Part shown: positions 33,846 through 45,536 of the stretch, one piece after another
How the letters are laid out: each line of letters starts with the position of its first letter
Position numbering within the stretch: the stretch's first letter is position 1
From: Nectonema munidae
Taxonomy: Eukaryota > Nematomorpha > Nectonematoida > Nectonematidae
Assembly (NCBI GenBank): GCA_030549495.1
Contig: JAUIRK010000894.1
Coordinates: forward strand, 496,001-560,000
Length of the DNA stretch: 64,000 nt
Direction: 5' to 3'
The notes under the pieces: generated by a model
Databases searched by the model: none
Seen by the model: the letters and a program-made list of their open reading frames with translations, nothing else
Told to the model about the DNA's origin: nothing
Program-made: the position numbers and the translations under genes

Positions 33846-35961
33846 TAGTAGGTACTTAATAAGTAGTTTTTATTTTCTTTTTAAAAGAAAGCAACGACAT
33901 AAAAACGTCATCAAATAGAATTTTGTTATCGAGGTAAAAATCACTACATCTATTCAAAATAGAGATATTTGATCCTTTCAGTCTATTATAAATTTTCAAA
34001 GGTTTGCTTAAGCTCCTAGTATAATATATAGGATTTTTATTATATTTAATCAACGAGACAAACACATTATGTAAATGACCATTGAAGTTTTTATAAAGAA
34101 AAACTCCTACTCTCTGCTTGAAAATTTCATCTAATTTTAACAATCCGTTTTGCTTAAAAATTTCTGTTGTGTGGTCAAACTTATTCATGCTATAAATTAC
34201 TCTTATTGCTCGTTTTTATAAGATCTCAAGGCGCTTTTTTTCCAAGAGGGTACAAATTTATTATACTGTAGTTTACATAAGAGAGAAATAACTGTTTATC
34301 ATAAGTCTGATATTTAGAGGAAAAATATTTTTTGTATGGCACAAGATACCGATAGTACGATTAAGATTGAGAGCTATTTCATCAATATGCTCTTTAAACT
34401 TTAGCTTACTATCAAACACTAGACCAAGTATCTTGTTTTTACTTCTTCGATATCTGTATATTTCAAAAATTTGTAATTTCTGTTTTTATATGAAATAAGC
34501 ATACATTTTGATTTTTCCTTGTTTAATATCAAATTATTCCTAGAACACTAATTATAAATTATGAATAACTCTCTGTTCAATAAATCTGAATTGATATTAT
34601 TACCATTTTTTATTTTAGACAAAGGAAGATAAGCACAGATGTCATCTGCAAAAACAAGATACTGAAAGAAATTTGAGGTGGAAAATTTTTTGTTTATTGC
34701 AATGCTGAAAAGTAGGGGACCTAAAATGGACCCCTATAAGACTCCATTTTGCACATATAACTTATCACAAAGGGCATCATTTACCTTCACTATTTGACTT
34801 CTACAAGACAAGTAAGAATATAAAAAAACAAAGAATTGCTACTTAAATTGCATTAATTCAACTAATTCAAGATGGTCGAATATCTGACCCTATCAAATGC
34901 CTTTGATAGATCAAAAAGAAATAATATAGCTTCATCTTTTTTCTCTAAAATTTCAACATCTTTTTGAATCAAGCATGAATGGAAATATTCCTAGGAGTAT
35001 TACTTATGGTACCCAAACTGGTAATCATTCAGATAATTTATCGAGTTCAAATAATCCATTAATTGATAATGTATGTATTTCTCAAAAATTTTAGAAAGTG
35101 TGGGAACTATCGACATAGGTCTATAGATTCCAAAGCAATTTTTATCATTTTTTTTGTAAAAAGGTATTACCTTATGCTGCTTCAAAACATTAGGAAATGT
35201 AGAATTATATAAACAAAGATTTATACCGTGGCATAAAGCAGTAGATATTATGTCTCTTTTCAACTTTACATGATATATTGAAATGCCATTAATATCCTTA
35301 GATTTACTACTTTTCATTTTATCAATGATAGACAGCAACTTCACAGTAGAACAATATTCAAATTCAAATGAATCGTTTCTGAAGTGATGTAGATAAGCTT
35401 CTTCTGATGGGAAATCGTTTTTTTACAAAGGCAAAACTTTCATCATCATAGTATCCATTTTCTGCTTTTATTAATATTTTTCTTTCCTTTTCTCCTTTTA
35501 AAATCTTATTGATGCTATTCCAAATCTTTTGCGTCGAACTTCAGTTTGAAAAGTGATCAAAGAATACTTTTGTTTCAAATCTAATAAAATTTCTTAAGAT
35601 GATATATTTATTTTTTATCAATAAATTTTCACTTTTTTTATATTTTTGATATAGTTTATCACGCTTTTTTTTAATCTTTTTTATGACTTGTAAAGTTATC
35701 CAATGGTTGATTTTGAATTTATATTTATTTTTTTTTAATTCAACTAATGAGGTGCACTTTTTAATTGTTTCTGATATTGTAAAAGTTATCTGCTCTAAGA
35801 ATTTAGAAGCATCATTAGCGTATAACTCAGGAAATTTTTGCCATTCAACATTTGTAGATAGTTGATAGAACATCCCTTCATCAAATACTTCGCACAACTT
35901 TTTATTTATACTATTAACTTTAAGATTTGTTGATAAAAGATTGGAACATGGTATAAAAAAA

Positions 35962-36120
35962 GACTGGTGGGCTGATAGGTGGAGGCGTCGCTTACGGATC
36001 CAAAACCTTTGGGTTCGAATCCTGGCGATGCGATCGACTTATCATAAAAAAAGTTTATCAGTGCAGATATGAAAGCTTCTCCCTTGCATGAAACACCCTG
36101 TCAAAAAAAAGACATGCAAT
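35962..36120 (+). mobile_element. tRNA-derived SINE inside LINE-B
   Basis: A perfect RNA polymerase III B box, GGTTCGAATCC, lies at 36012-36022, preceded at tRNA spacing by GGTGGGCTGATAGGTGG as a plausible A box. A non-tRNA body follows. The piece separates LINE-B linker and endonuclease sequence that belong together. Ends are approximate. The GGTGGAGGCGT head also appears near 60372. Confidence 0.6.
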
Positions 36121-36668
36121 TAAAGGGGTGGGAAACAAAATTATAAATTTGATATTGAGTTATAAAAAATTAATCTATTTTTTTTAATTAAAATTGTTTA
36201 TATTATAATAATTATTTTATAATAGTAAGTTTGATAACACAAAATTTTTTTTAATATTACTAATATGTGTGGCCTGGCAAGAAAATGAATGACATAAAAA
36301 TATATAACAATACTCTATTACCAGCTCTCGTTCAAACTTAAATATCTGTGTATCTTCTTATTTTAAGCATTTATTTAATATTATTTTTAATTTCAAGTTC
36401 TTATTTGTAAATACTGAACGTATTTGGGTAAAAAGTCCTACCGCAATTAAAGGCTTTGTAATCTGCAAGTTTACTACTTATAAAAAAATGATCAATTAAG
36501 GTTTTACTTGCATACCGCGTGAGGAGGGTAATAGTTGAAATAAGTGACCCAGCTATCGTTAATTCAAAAACTTTTGAGTTAGATAACTCTCTATCTTCAA
36601 CAAATCCAAATTGAAGTCACCACAAAAGATATTAAAACTTTTCCTATCTGTAGTAAAAATCAAGTTTT

Positions 36669-36836
36669 CAAAGAAAGAAAGAAAGATTTATTCATACCAT
36701 TATAAAGAAAAAAGAACAGTTCGTGACACCAGTAAGACAAAATGTTTACAAATTTAAATAGAATAAACAATATATTTTCAATATAGGAAGTTTTTTTTTC
36801 TTAAGGAAAATATTCAAAAAGGCCTTAAGGCGCTGA
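36669..36836 (-). mobile_element. 5'-truncated LINE tail nested in LINE-B
   Basis: On the minus strand it ends with AATAAATCTTTCTTTCTTTC, the same tail as LINE-1, and starts at a CAGCGCCTTAAGGCC hairpin also found at the 3' end of LINE-3. It contains no coding sequence. It splits LINE-B's endonuclease between NRNPNKSDYK and FENLIFTTDRKSFN, so it inserted after LINE-B did. Confidence 0.75.
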
Positions 36837-37312
36837 TGATTTGTTTAGAAAATCTTTATTTGTAGTCGGACTTATTAGGATTTCTATTATGGACAGTAAG
36901 CTTATTATGTTTGGCAAAATGAAGAGTAATGATTTCAAATTCAAACGAACCAATAGCATATTGCCCCTCATTAACTTGATAATTAATATTTTCCCTAACA
37001 TAAAACAAAAGCTCACCATGATTTGAACAGCGTCCTGGAAAACTAATAGTATGATAATAGGGTAAATGAAAGCAAGCATCATTATTTTTTAGCCACGTCT
37101 CTTGTAGACATATTAAACTTAGTAGTTTAGCTAAGCATAAAGGTAATTTTTCCAGAAATATTTCAAGCTCATTAAATTTACTATTTAAAGATTGAGTTTT
37201 GAGACATAAAATATTTGCATCATATATTCCTTCAAGTTTTGAATTTAAGTAATATTTACAAGAACTTTTAAGTTGACAATTACTATCAAAAAAGAATTGA
37301 GAAAACTTACTG

Positions 37313-37500
37313 TCATCCATTTATAGCCAAATCAAAACTTAATAAATTTTGGATGGTTTCTACAACATCACGACCCAAGTGCAAAAACAGAAGCTCAAAC
37401 TTTTTTGAATTGAGTTCTTTTAAACAATCGCGGTAGTATATGAAATCTCTAAACCTATGTTTCCAGAACTTTTCACTTTGTTCGTTTTTGGTAGGAACAT
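37313..37500 (-). pseudogene. LINE-B ORF1 C-terminal tail
   Basis: The minus-strand frame PTKNEQSEKFWKHRFRDFIY continues through YYRDCLKELN, LLFLHLGRDVVETIQNLL to a TGA at 37313-37315. The stop overlaps the ORF2 start codon region by 8 nt. No zinc knuckles lie in this last 60 residues. The upstream part is not recognisable. Confidence 0.6.
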
Positions 37501-37560
37501 TGAATTCTTTTGTTCATGATGACTTTAGGCATAGTTGAATTCAGTTCTTGAATAAAATTG

Positions 37561-38079
37561 TCGTGAGAAATAAAGAAAAATTGAAATTTGGAGATTTTAT
37601 TCAACAAAAAATTTAATAAGTGATTTCTTTAAGTTACATTATTTATTCAAATATGACGTGAATTTGAATACTGAATGAGTGTAAACACAAGAAGAAAAAA
37701 TTTCTCTAGGATAGTATCAGTAATATCGTCATCATCAACTTTAGAAGATTTAATAACATTTATTCTAGGTAGAATTTTGTATTTTCTCGAAAATTTCAAT
37801 TATTTTTCTTTCAATATGTACTCGCATTTATTCATGTGTTGGGAAGTGGGGAAAAATTTGTAACCCTTATCATTTTTACTTGTTTTATTTACGGAAATTT
37901 TTTAAAATAACTTCTAATAGCTTCTTTTTTTCCTTGGAAAATAGTAATTCTAAAACTTTCCAGATTATTAATTGTATTAAAAGTAGTAAATTTTAAGTAG
38001 AATAAATTTAGAAGTTCTTTAAATTAGTAATATAGAAGAAAACGAAGGAAGCGAATTTTTTCATAAATAAGTATATAAG
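37561..38079. other. No supported gene
   Basis: AT-rich spacer between LINE-B and the next LINE fragment. It may contain unrecognised LINE sequence. Confidence 0.35.
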
Positions 38080-38330
38080 ATAAGTACATTCTTCTTCGTT
38101 AAGATAGAGGTTAAAAAAGGAGGTCCCAGAACAGAACCTTGAGGAACACTATGCTTTATAATTAATCATAGAGTTTTCACCATTTACATGGACACAGTAT
38201 TTCCTGCTAGATAAGTTATTTTTGAATAAATTTAATAACTTACCTTTAAAACTATGTTTCTCTAATAAACATATTATGATAATATGAATCAAAAACTCTG
38301 CTTAAATCTATGAAAAAGGAAAAATATATA
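38080..38330 (-). pseudogene. LINE reverse transcriptase fragment, motifs A and B (LINE-D)
   Basis: The minus strand gives FFIDLSRVFDSYYHNMFI (motif A), HVNGENSMI and VPQGSVLGPPFFNLYLN (motif B), in more than one frame. The YADD block is not found. It could be the 5' half of the same old LINE whose thumb survives as LINE-A, with LINE-B inserted between them, but that is inference. Confidence 0.7.
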
Positions 38331-38955
38331 AAAAGTTAAAAATTACAATTTTAAGTTTTAATATTTTTTTTCTCCTTAATTAGCTCTAATGTTTTGATTA
38401 CGATAGATTTTTAAAGCAGAAGCTATTCGTTTGATTTTTTATTTATTCTTTTTATAAAGAAGTTCTCGTTAGCAATTATGTTTAGCCTTCAAATTAATGA
38501 ATTAATTGAAAAACTTCTTGCTGGTATTTTTATTAATTTTTAATTAAAATCCTAACTTAGTTGGGAAATCTTTTTCTCTCTAATTTTTTTCTTATATATA
38601 AGTTTTTTAAAAAAACTTTTTTCAAATTTAGAATAAAAAGATAACATAAAACTATTTTAAGAAATGTCTGTAAATATACTGGTGCGTAAATCTATACTAA
38701 ATTATCCTTTCCCTAAAAATAAATCTATCTACATTTAAAATTTTCGAAAAACTATTTTTAGCTCATATGTTCATTCTTTTTCATTGCCTTACAATTCTGG
38801 CTATTTTTGTTTGTTCTTTGCTTAGAAACTATTTAGAATTATCTATTAGAATATTAATCTATGTTAAACTTAAATTATCATCTGTAATCTTGACACACCA
38901 TTGCTTTAGTATGCTTATCACATTTATTCTATAATAAATAAATAAAATGCTTTGC

Positions 38956-38992
38956 TTAAACCCTTTCTGTGACCACGGGTCAACACTGACCC
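38956..38992 (+). mobile_element. Left end of a piggyBac-type MITE
   Basis: TTAA, then ACCCTTTCTGTGACCAC, then the dyad GGGTCAACACTGACCC and AAG. The layout matches the MITE at 57289 (whose dyad is TGGGTC...GACCCA). No facing right end was recognised. Confidence 0.6.
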
Positions 38993-41408
38993 AAGAAATA
39001 GGTTAAAAGTTCTTTGCAAATTCATTTGAAAAGAAAAGCAAACGATTATTTTTTTTAAATAAACTCCTGAACGCGATAAAGACTAGTTTTTTTCTTTTGT
39101 AATTTAGCTTGGTGTTAAGGTACTATTTTTTTCTAAGTGTCAACTAGTTCTTTATATAGGTTATGAGTATCGGAGTTAGATGAAAATATCCTACTCTAAT
39201 TTCAGTTAATTACAAAAATTTGCTCTTTATTTTGAGTTCGGCTTTAAGTAGTTAAAATCCTACTCAGACTCCAAATACTTAAAAATTAAAATATTTTAAA
39301 ACCAACCCTTGCTTCTGAATACCTTTTTAAAGCGTATTAAGGCTACTCAATAGGCTTGTAAAAATTAAACGTACTTTTTTATTTTTAAAAAACTTAAAAA
39401 ATCCGTCTTTGACCCTGATTTCTAAATTTTATTAGATTCCTACTCTTACTTCAATCCCTCTTAAACCATGACGACATATCAAAGACCCTAATGTGTTTTC
39501 ATTAAGAAGCCCAATTTTGCTCGTCTTGTGTTTAACTATGAGCAAGGACGGTTTGATGTTTTATCGGAACTGCGATCTTATGGATTTATTTAGGAAAACT
39601 AAAAACAAATATTTTAAGTAAAAGATAAACATTTTTATCTTAGTTAAAGGTAATAGTATATTAGAACTATAATACTGTATGCATTTTTTATACATCAGTT
39701 TCTACATTTTATTTTAATGGTATTTGCTCCAATCATTAAAAAAAATTTGAATTATAATATTTTTTTGACAATTCTAGGAAATAAAATGGACAGCTACGAT
39801 AGAGAAAGAGAAGGGTGATATATTTGTAAATCGCACTTTATAAGCACTTCTTTGTAATATATTTTCCATTGAATTATGAGATCACAAGGCGTATGGCCTA
39901 AAATTCCTTTGAAGATGCAAAAAACGTCGTGTTTATCAAGTATTGTATTTCGCATTTTGCTATCGAGTTATATACGATGAACATCTCGAATCATTTTTAT
40001 TGCCAAAAGCCTCTTGAATTCAATTATGAGCAAAAAGCAGATTCAGATTAGGACCTTGGGTTATTGATATACTGACATAAGCAGCTAATCGATGTTAATA
40101 AATTTATTAATATGGAAAAACTAATCTTATTTTTCATTTATTCCAAAAAACTTTGAAATTTTAAAAAGGAAAATACATTATGAAAAAGGCTTAAATTTTA
40201 TAGATGGTGTTAAATTTTCATTTTTATGACTTAGTTTAAAAATCTTTTCAAATTCTTAATTTTTTAGAGTTAGATTGTTGTTGTATAATAAATTGATAAA
40301 TGGAAAAAATTATTTTTGTTTGCAAATTTTTTCAAAGAATTAAAAAAAACTTAAATTTAAAAAGGAAGAACCTAAATTGGAAAAGGACAAATTTAAATGG
40401 GAAAAGGGCTTATTATTGAAAAAAGGCGAATTAATGTAAAAATGCTATATACGAGCAACATGACTGTGGGTATAACTAGTTAGTTGCTTAGATTAGATAT
40501 TATTCCATTTTGTATTTAATATTATTTGCAGCTTTTGATGAACAGGGGTGGAATCCAAAATCAAACATGACTTCTGAATTCTGAGGTTTATGCCTAATTT
40601 TAAAATCACTATTTTTTCTAAGTTGAGCCATGCGGCGAATCTATTTTTCCTCATGTAAAGTGTATATGCCTCGCAACGTTGCATGATTTTCTTAATAGGC
40701 CGCCGTTTTATATGTTGCACTGGATACTACACACATCTGATTTCTTCATTCATTTATTTGCAACCGTATAAGCGAGTAATGTGATACGCGGCGGATATTA
40801 TAACCTTTTTTCAAAGTCATGTACGAGCAAGAGAATCCATCCTTGAGAAATTAAAATTCCTTATAAATTTTATGAGTATAGAGATCACCATTGTTTGTTG
40901 CTTGCCAAGAAGAGTTGTTTAATCCTGGAATGATGTAAAAATCTTATGTATACTCTCATTTAACAACATCTGTTTACTAATAAAGCGATTAAAATTTCTC
41001 TTCTAAAATGTAAATGAGAGATTATAAGAAATTAAAATTTTTATAATCCATAATATTAATATCTACGCCATTTGCACACCTAGCATACGTGCTGTACCGA
41101 ATGAATGTTAGTTTGGCCGACCCAAAGTTGCAGTAACACTTCAAAACGCTAAAAAAAACTAAATATTATATGTATATAGGTACGCGTAATTGCAAGACCA
41201 ACTGTATCAACTATAATTACATGATTATTAAACTCTCATATATTCGCATAGCATTTTATTATTAATACAAATCAGATGCAAAAAAAAGAAATTAGAATGA
41301 ATATTCTTTTGAGTTCATTCATTTTACCTTTCTTTTCATTTTTGATGAATGAGTTCATCTTTTCAAATATTTTAGCCCTAATAATATATGTGTAATGTAC
41401 ACCTATTA
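38993..41408. other. No supported gene
   Basis: AT-rich. A-rich reiterations near 40350-40440 (variants of GGAAAAGG) are low complexity. The first PP1 exon is expected somewhere upstream of 42163, but I could not identify it here. Confidence 0.4.
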
Positions 41409-41543
41409 ATAACCCTTTCGTGACCAGTGTATCATATATGATACATAAACAATTTTACCTTAGCCTGCTTTTTCAAATAGTTTTGTATATGAATCTTCTG
41501 CTTTTTAATAAATGTCTGATTTTTCTGGTCACGAAAGGGTTAA
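41409..41543. mobile_element. Complete piggyBac-type MITE, 127 bp plus flanks
   Basis: A perfect 15-bp inverted repeat, CCCTTTCGTGACCAG (41413-41427) against CTGGTCACGAAAGGG (41525-41539). The right flank is TTAA and the left flank is ATAA, one base off. Just inside the left terminus is a perfect 18-bp palindrome, TGTATCATATATGATACA. A CTTCTGC motif is inside. Non-coding. Confidence 0.88.
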
Positions 41544-42162
41544 ATTTAGTTTATTATGACGAGCGCATTCCATTTTTGACTTAAAGAATCGTATTTTTTA
41601 AATAAATTTTTGCCCAAGAATTTTTGTCTTGATATAGAAATTTCTTTTTTCTACAAACACATTCTTTGTATATTAATATATAATTACAATTTTCCTATTC
41701 TCAAATTCCATAATTTCTATGTTCTTCAAAAATATCGAGTTGACGTTTTAGCAAATCCAGACAAACCCGTTCTAAAACAGAGTAGTTTGGCAACTATTTT
41801 TGTATTTTTATTTAAATATCTTTTAGTTAAAACAAAATATAAAGAAAAGAATTGTTCTACTTTTTTAAGATTTAAATATAGCGAAACTAGGCAAAACCTG
41901 CCTAATCCGTTCTAAAACACGAGTTTAAGAGTTATTTTTGCAATTGATGAAATGTAATCTGAAGCTTGACAGTTCCACCATCTACACACGAATATCGTTT
42001 AAAGTATAATTGTGTGCCTCCTCTTCAAATATGTTGTTTGCTTTGGATATTTACTATACCTATTTTGCATAGTTTAACGCAAGTTTCAATAAAATAAGGT
42101 CTTTTTATTTCCTTTTGATTAATCACACATCGCTTACTTTTCATTTCTTTTTTTCATTTAAG

Positions 42163-42294
42163 CCCAGAATTCTAGGGTAGAAAAGATTGTAAATATGTCA
42201 GAAGATGAAATTCGAGCTCTTTGTCACAAGTCACGCGAAATTTTTTTAACTCAACCTACATTGCTAGAACTCGATGCTCCACTCAAAATTTGTG
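42163..42294 (+). CDS. PPP1C: Protein phosphatase 1 catalytic subunit, exon 2
   Basis: The first visible exon of a PP1 catalytic subunit, the metal-dependent Ser/Thr phosphatase that works with many regulatory subunits in nucleus and cytoplasm. The exon follows a T-rich tract and TTTAAG acceptor and ends before GTATGA, both in phase 1. It is 132 nt long, the length I recall for exon 2 in vertebrate PPP1C genes. It encodes [20 protein letters not shown], then [20 protein letters not shown] and KICG. The family has [23 protein letters not shown] here. EKIVNM is closest to the beta isoform's GKIVQM. The gene continues with exon 3 after 16,360 nt. The upstream exon with the start codon was not found. 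Within the visible exons it has no stops and looks functional. Confidence 0.93.
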
Positions 42295-42398
42295 GTATGA
42301 CACTTATTTTATATTTGTAAGCCACTACATTGAAGATATATTTTTTTTGACTGCCAAACACCACAAATGTAGGATTTAAAGTCCAGTACTGTGTAGAC

Positions 42399-42717
42399 CA
42401 GGGATGGGCAAACTTTTTTTACCCGTCGACCCCTTCATAGAACATTTGTCTTCACATCTACCCCCACCCCACATAGAAATGTTTCATAAAAGCATTAATC
42501 AATGTCAACAATTAAGAGAGAAATAGAAACCAACAATGTTTCATATATCCTACACTATACAATGTGCTAAACTATGTTTTAAAAGAAAAATGAGATTTAT
42601 TATTACTATAAAGTAAAAAAGCATAGAACAATTTGGTAAGTTTTTCTATCTTATCGACCCCTAAAGATCTGTTATGGGACCCCCAGGGGTCGATATCGAC
42701 TACTTTGCCGACCCCTG
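42399..42717. mobile_element. hAT MITE, 319 bp, in PP1 intron 2
   Basis: The left end CAGGGATGGGCAAACT and the right end GCCGACCCCTG form imperfect inverted repeats. Flanking octamers GTGTAGAC (42391-42398) and GGGTAGAC (42718-42725) match at seven of eight bases. It sits about 100 bp after exon 2. Non-coding. Confidence 0.85.
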
Positions 42718-42818
42718 GGGTAGACGGAGGATTTAGTAATCGACTCCTACTTCTACTTCCTCACTTTTTAAGCTTCTATTCTGAATCCATACCCTGAAAT
42801 TATGTCCTAAGTTAACGC

Positions 42819-42910
42819 ATGTGTTTTCCATCGAGATGGCACGATTGAACAGCTTGTAGCAAACTATGAGCAAAAAAGTTTTAAGGCTGAATCTTGAAGT
42901 ACTAAAGCAT
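42819..42910 (-). mobile_element. SINE copy, tRNA-SINE family of 51 kb
   Basis: Aligns with 50998-51075 in the same orientation (GTGTTTTC.ATCGAGA, GCTTGTA, AACTATGAG, TGAATC). The B box is worn to GATTC. Degenerate and older than the 51-kb copy. Confidence 0.55.
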
Positions 42911-43187
42911 GGCATATTATAGAATCCATGGTATATACTTATGTATCTAATAACTAGGTAACTTATCTAACCCTGTAACTCTCTTATAAATCGAATAAAT
43001 TAAAAATCACTTTATCTCGATAATAATAAGTGCTCAGCAAGAAAAAAATTTAATTTTTTAAGCTAAATATCTAAAATGCTTCTTATTCGTTCATTTGTTT
43101 TTGAATCTTAATTCGCGAAATTAAAGTACTTTACAGTATATCAATTAGAAAAAATTCTTTTTTGGGTTTTTTTAAAAATCTAGGGAA

Positions 43188-43400
43188 GAGGTTTTTTTTT
43201 TTTGTTTTTTTTTTTTTGGGGAGAAGAAGATGGGAGGCTTTTTTTTTTAAAAAACTCACTTTTTTTTTTTTTTTTTATAAAATTTTGTTTTTTGTATTTT
43301 TTTTTAAAAAATAAAAATTTTTTTTTTTTTTGTTTTGTTTTTCAATTAAGTTAAAGGTATTGAACAAAAAAAAATCCACCCATAAAAAAAAAATCCGATT
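43188..43400. repeat. Poly-T / poly-A low-complexity tract
   Basis: About 210 bp made largely of T runs of 10-17 with short interruptions, then A runs. No coding content. Run lengths may be unreliable in the assembly. Confidence 0.8.
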
Positions 43401-43744
43401 CCGTCTCCCACTCCAATTACGTGAAAATTTAAAATATTTACGCCCAATTCTTACTTCAGGCTTCGACTAAAGAAGAGCACTCGATATGCTTGCAAACTAA
43501 ACTTTTTTTCCCATTTTTATACCTAAATAACCCGACTGAATCTCCTAAACTTTATTGGATACTGACTCCGCCTCTGTTTCCTATCCTTTTAAATTCACCG
43601 AGCCCAATCTGACTTCGCAAACCTAGATTTTATCAAATTTTAAAATAAATAAATTTTTATATCACACATGAAAAAAATTAGAAGCAATTTTAAAAAGAAA
43701 CTTGTGTACTCTGCTCTAATATTAAATTATATGTTTAGATTACC

Positions 43745-43913
43745 TTAACCGGTTATCGACCACAGTCGACTTTACAAAAATGTGAATCGTCTGCGTTTAT
43801 TAATTCTTTTTAATACAAATCTTCTGCTTTACACTAAATATCATCTTGTTTTGTTACTTTAAATAAATTTAAATAAAATTATCATCTGATTATTCTGCTC
43901 GTTAACGGGTTAA
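43745..43913. mobile_element. piggyBac-type MITE with CGTCTGC motif
   Basis: TTAA at both ends (43745-43748, 43910-43913). The inverted ends are CCGGTTATCGACCACAG and CTGCTCGTTAACGGG, imperfect. An AGTCGACT palindrome follows the left end. The interior contains TCGTCTGCG and AATCTTCTGCTTTACA, shared with copies at 60668 and 63676. Non-coding. Confidence 0.75.
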
Positions 43914-45536
43914 GTCAAAAAATTTGATCAATTATTTTCTAGTTTTTTAAATCCTTCCTCTTAGAAGTTTGTTATAACCTGATTATATAGTATATTACAT
44001 ATTACTGAAGAATTTACCTGAAGGGAGAGGGGGAGTGGGCATCGTCCCCATCTCCCGCCCCCTGTCCTTACCTAAATTCTTATATTTAAAAAAAAAAACC
44101 TCAAAACCTTCATTAAACCTTTAGCGTCCCAAACTTATTTTCACTTGAATCCATCACTAATCGCCTGCTTTCTCTTTCAATGAAATTTCGTATATTTAAA
44201 TAATTCTATTTTAATGTGTCCTAATTGTAATCATGTTGTGTAACACCGTGTAACATAAGAAGTTGCTAAAAGTGTTGATTTAATTTTGCAAACGTAAAAT
44301 TGTGTGCTGTATAATTGAAACATTTTTGATACCTCTTATAATAATCTCTCGCTCTATGAATACACTTCACACGAAATGTGCTTGTTTGAATGATGCAGAA
44401 CTTAATCTTGTGTATGAATTGATAAGATGTATTTTATACCTCTATTAACCGATAAGCGTGGAGATTATTACCTTCTTAGAATGCAAGGATGTTTCATCTG
44501 ACTTCAATCGATATGTAAAAATCTTGCACGATTATGAAACGTCGTTTTTGCAGGGATGAGAGAAAAATGGATGCATTCCATATTTTTAATACTAAATACT
44601 GTGATTATTCAAATTATTTTGCTGTTTATATCATCCCAATTAATATTTCATCTTTTATCTCTCTAGTTTTGCAAGTTTAATCTTTATCTTCTGCATAAGC
44701 GATGTAGAGAAGATAGTTATGCTTTCAAAATCGAGCTAAGCGAAATCTTTAAGAAATTTTTTTTGAAAATTTCAAACTTAAACACTAACTGCCCTCTGTT
44801 GTTTTATTGAAATAAAATTAGCGCGTACTTTTGAGGGTGTGGTCTAGGGCAGGTAAATTCTTACAGGTATAACGTGAGTGCAGGTAAAGAATTTCTATTT
44901 CTGCAGTACTCTCTTAGATACGCACCGTGCAGAGCACCAGGTAAAAAAATTTATTCTTTAAAAATTTGCATACATTCCTTATTTCATTTATCTAGTCAAA
45001 ATCCCCGAAAACTAAGCTAGCAGTGATCTTAGTTTTCTGCGATTTTGATAGCGGGTTTTTGGTTTTCATTGATTATGACTAGGAACCCTTATTTCTTACG
45101 GGAAATATGATAAAGGTGGCGAAATCACCTGAAATTGAGGTCAATAACTCCAACTTGAAAATGGAATTTTTATTTCCATATTTTGTATATTATATATATA
45201 TACTATATATGTTGTAATATATATTACAAAAAACTATAATAAATTTAAAAAGATTATCTTTTCAGACATTTTTTCCAATATATGTCGACATTTTGTCTTT
45301 TTACATTTGTTTTCACACTGTGAGTAGGTTATTGAATTTATTTTCATGTAACTTCATGCATATTTATTTGCAATGGTAGATTTATAGATTTGTTTGATCA
45401 ATCATTAATTAAATTTAGCAGATTTCAAATAAATTTAATTATTCTCATATTATTCTCTCTTCCCGTCTAATGTAGCATTTGCATGTATATATCCATAAAT
45501 AAGAATAACATTCAAGGACAGAATTTTATGCTTAAT
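43914..45536. other. Intronic sequence without a recognisable element
   Basis: Within PP1 intron 2. AT-rich, with a TATATA tract near 45190-45230. Nothing else recognised. Confidence 0.4.

Larger units (their letters stand above)
33846..37560 (-). mobile_element. Decayed CR1/Jockey-type LINE with nested insertions (LINE-B)
   Basis: Read from the right on the minus strand. First comes an ORF1 tail (about 37500 to 37313). ORF2 starts at the ATG at 37320 with the endonuclease N-terminus (LICLQETWLKN), interrupted by a LINE tail at 36669-36836. The endonuclease resumes with FNIFCGDFNLDLLK near 36610, and a SINE lies at about 35962-36120. The linker between endonuclease and RT is at 35897-35541. 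The RT gives YRPMSIVPTLSKIFEKYI (35344-35000), FDLSKAFDRVRYSTIL near 34900 and LVFADDICAYLPL near 34645. The C-terminal tail is QNGLLKLDEIFKQRVGVFLY (34188-33856). Several stops and frameshifts are spread through it. The 8-nt ORF1/ORF2 overlap (ATGGATGA) is the same arrangement as in LINE-1. Confidence 0.85.
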
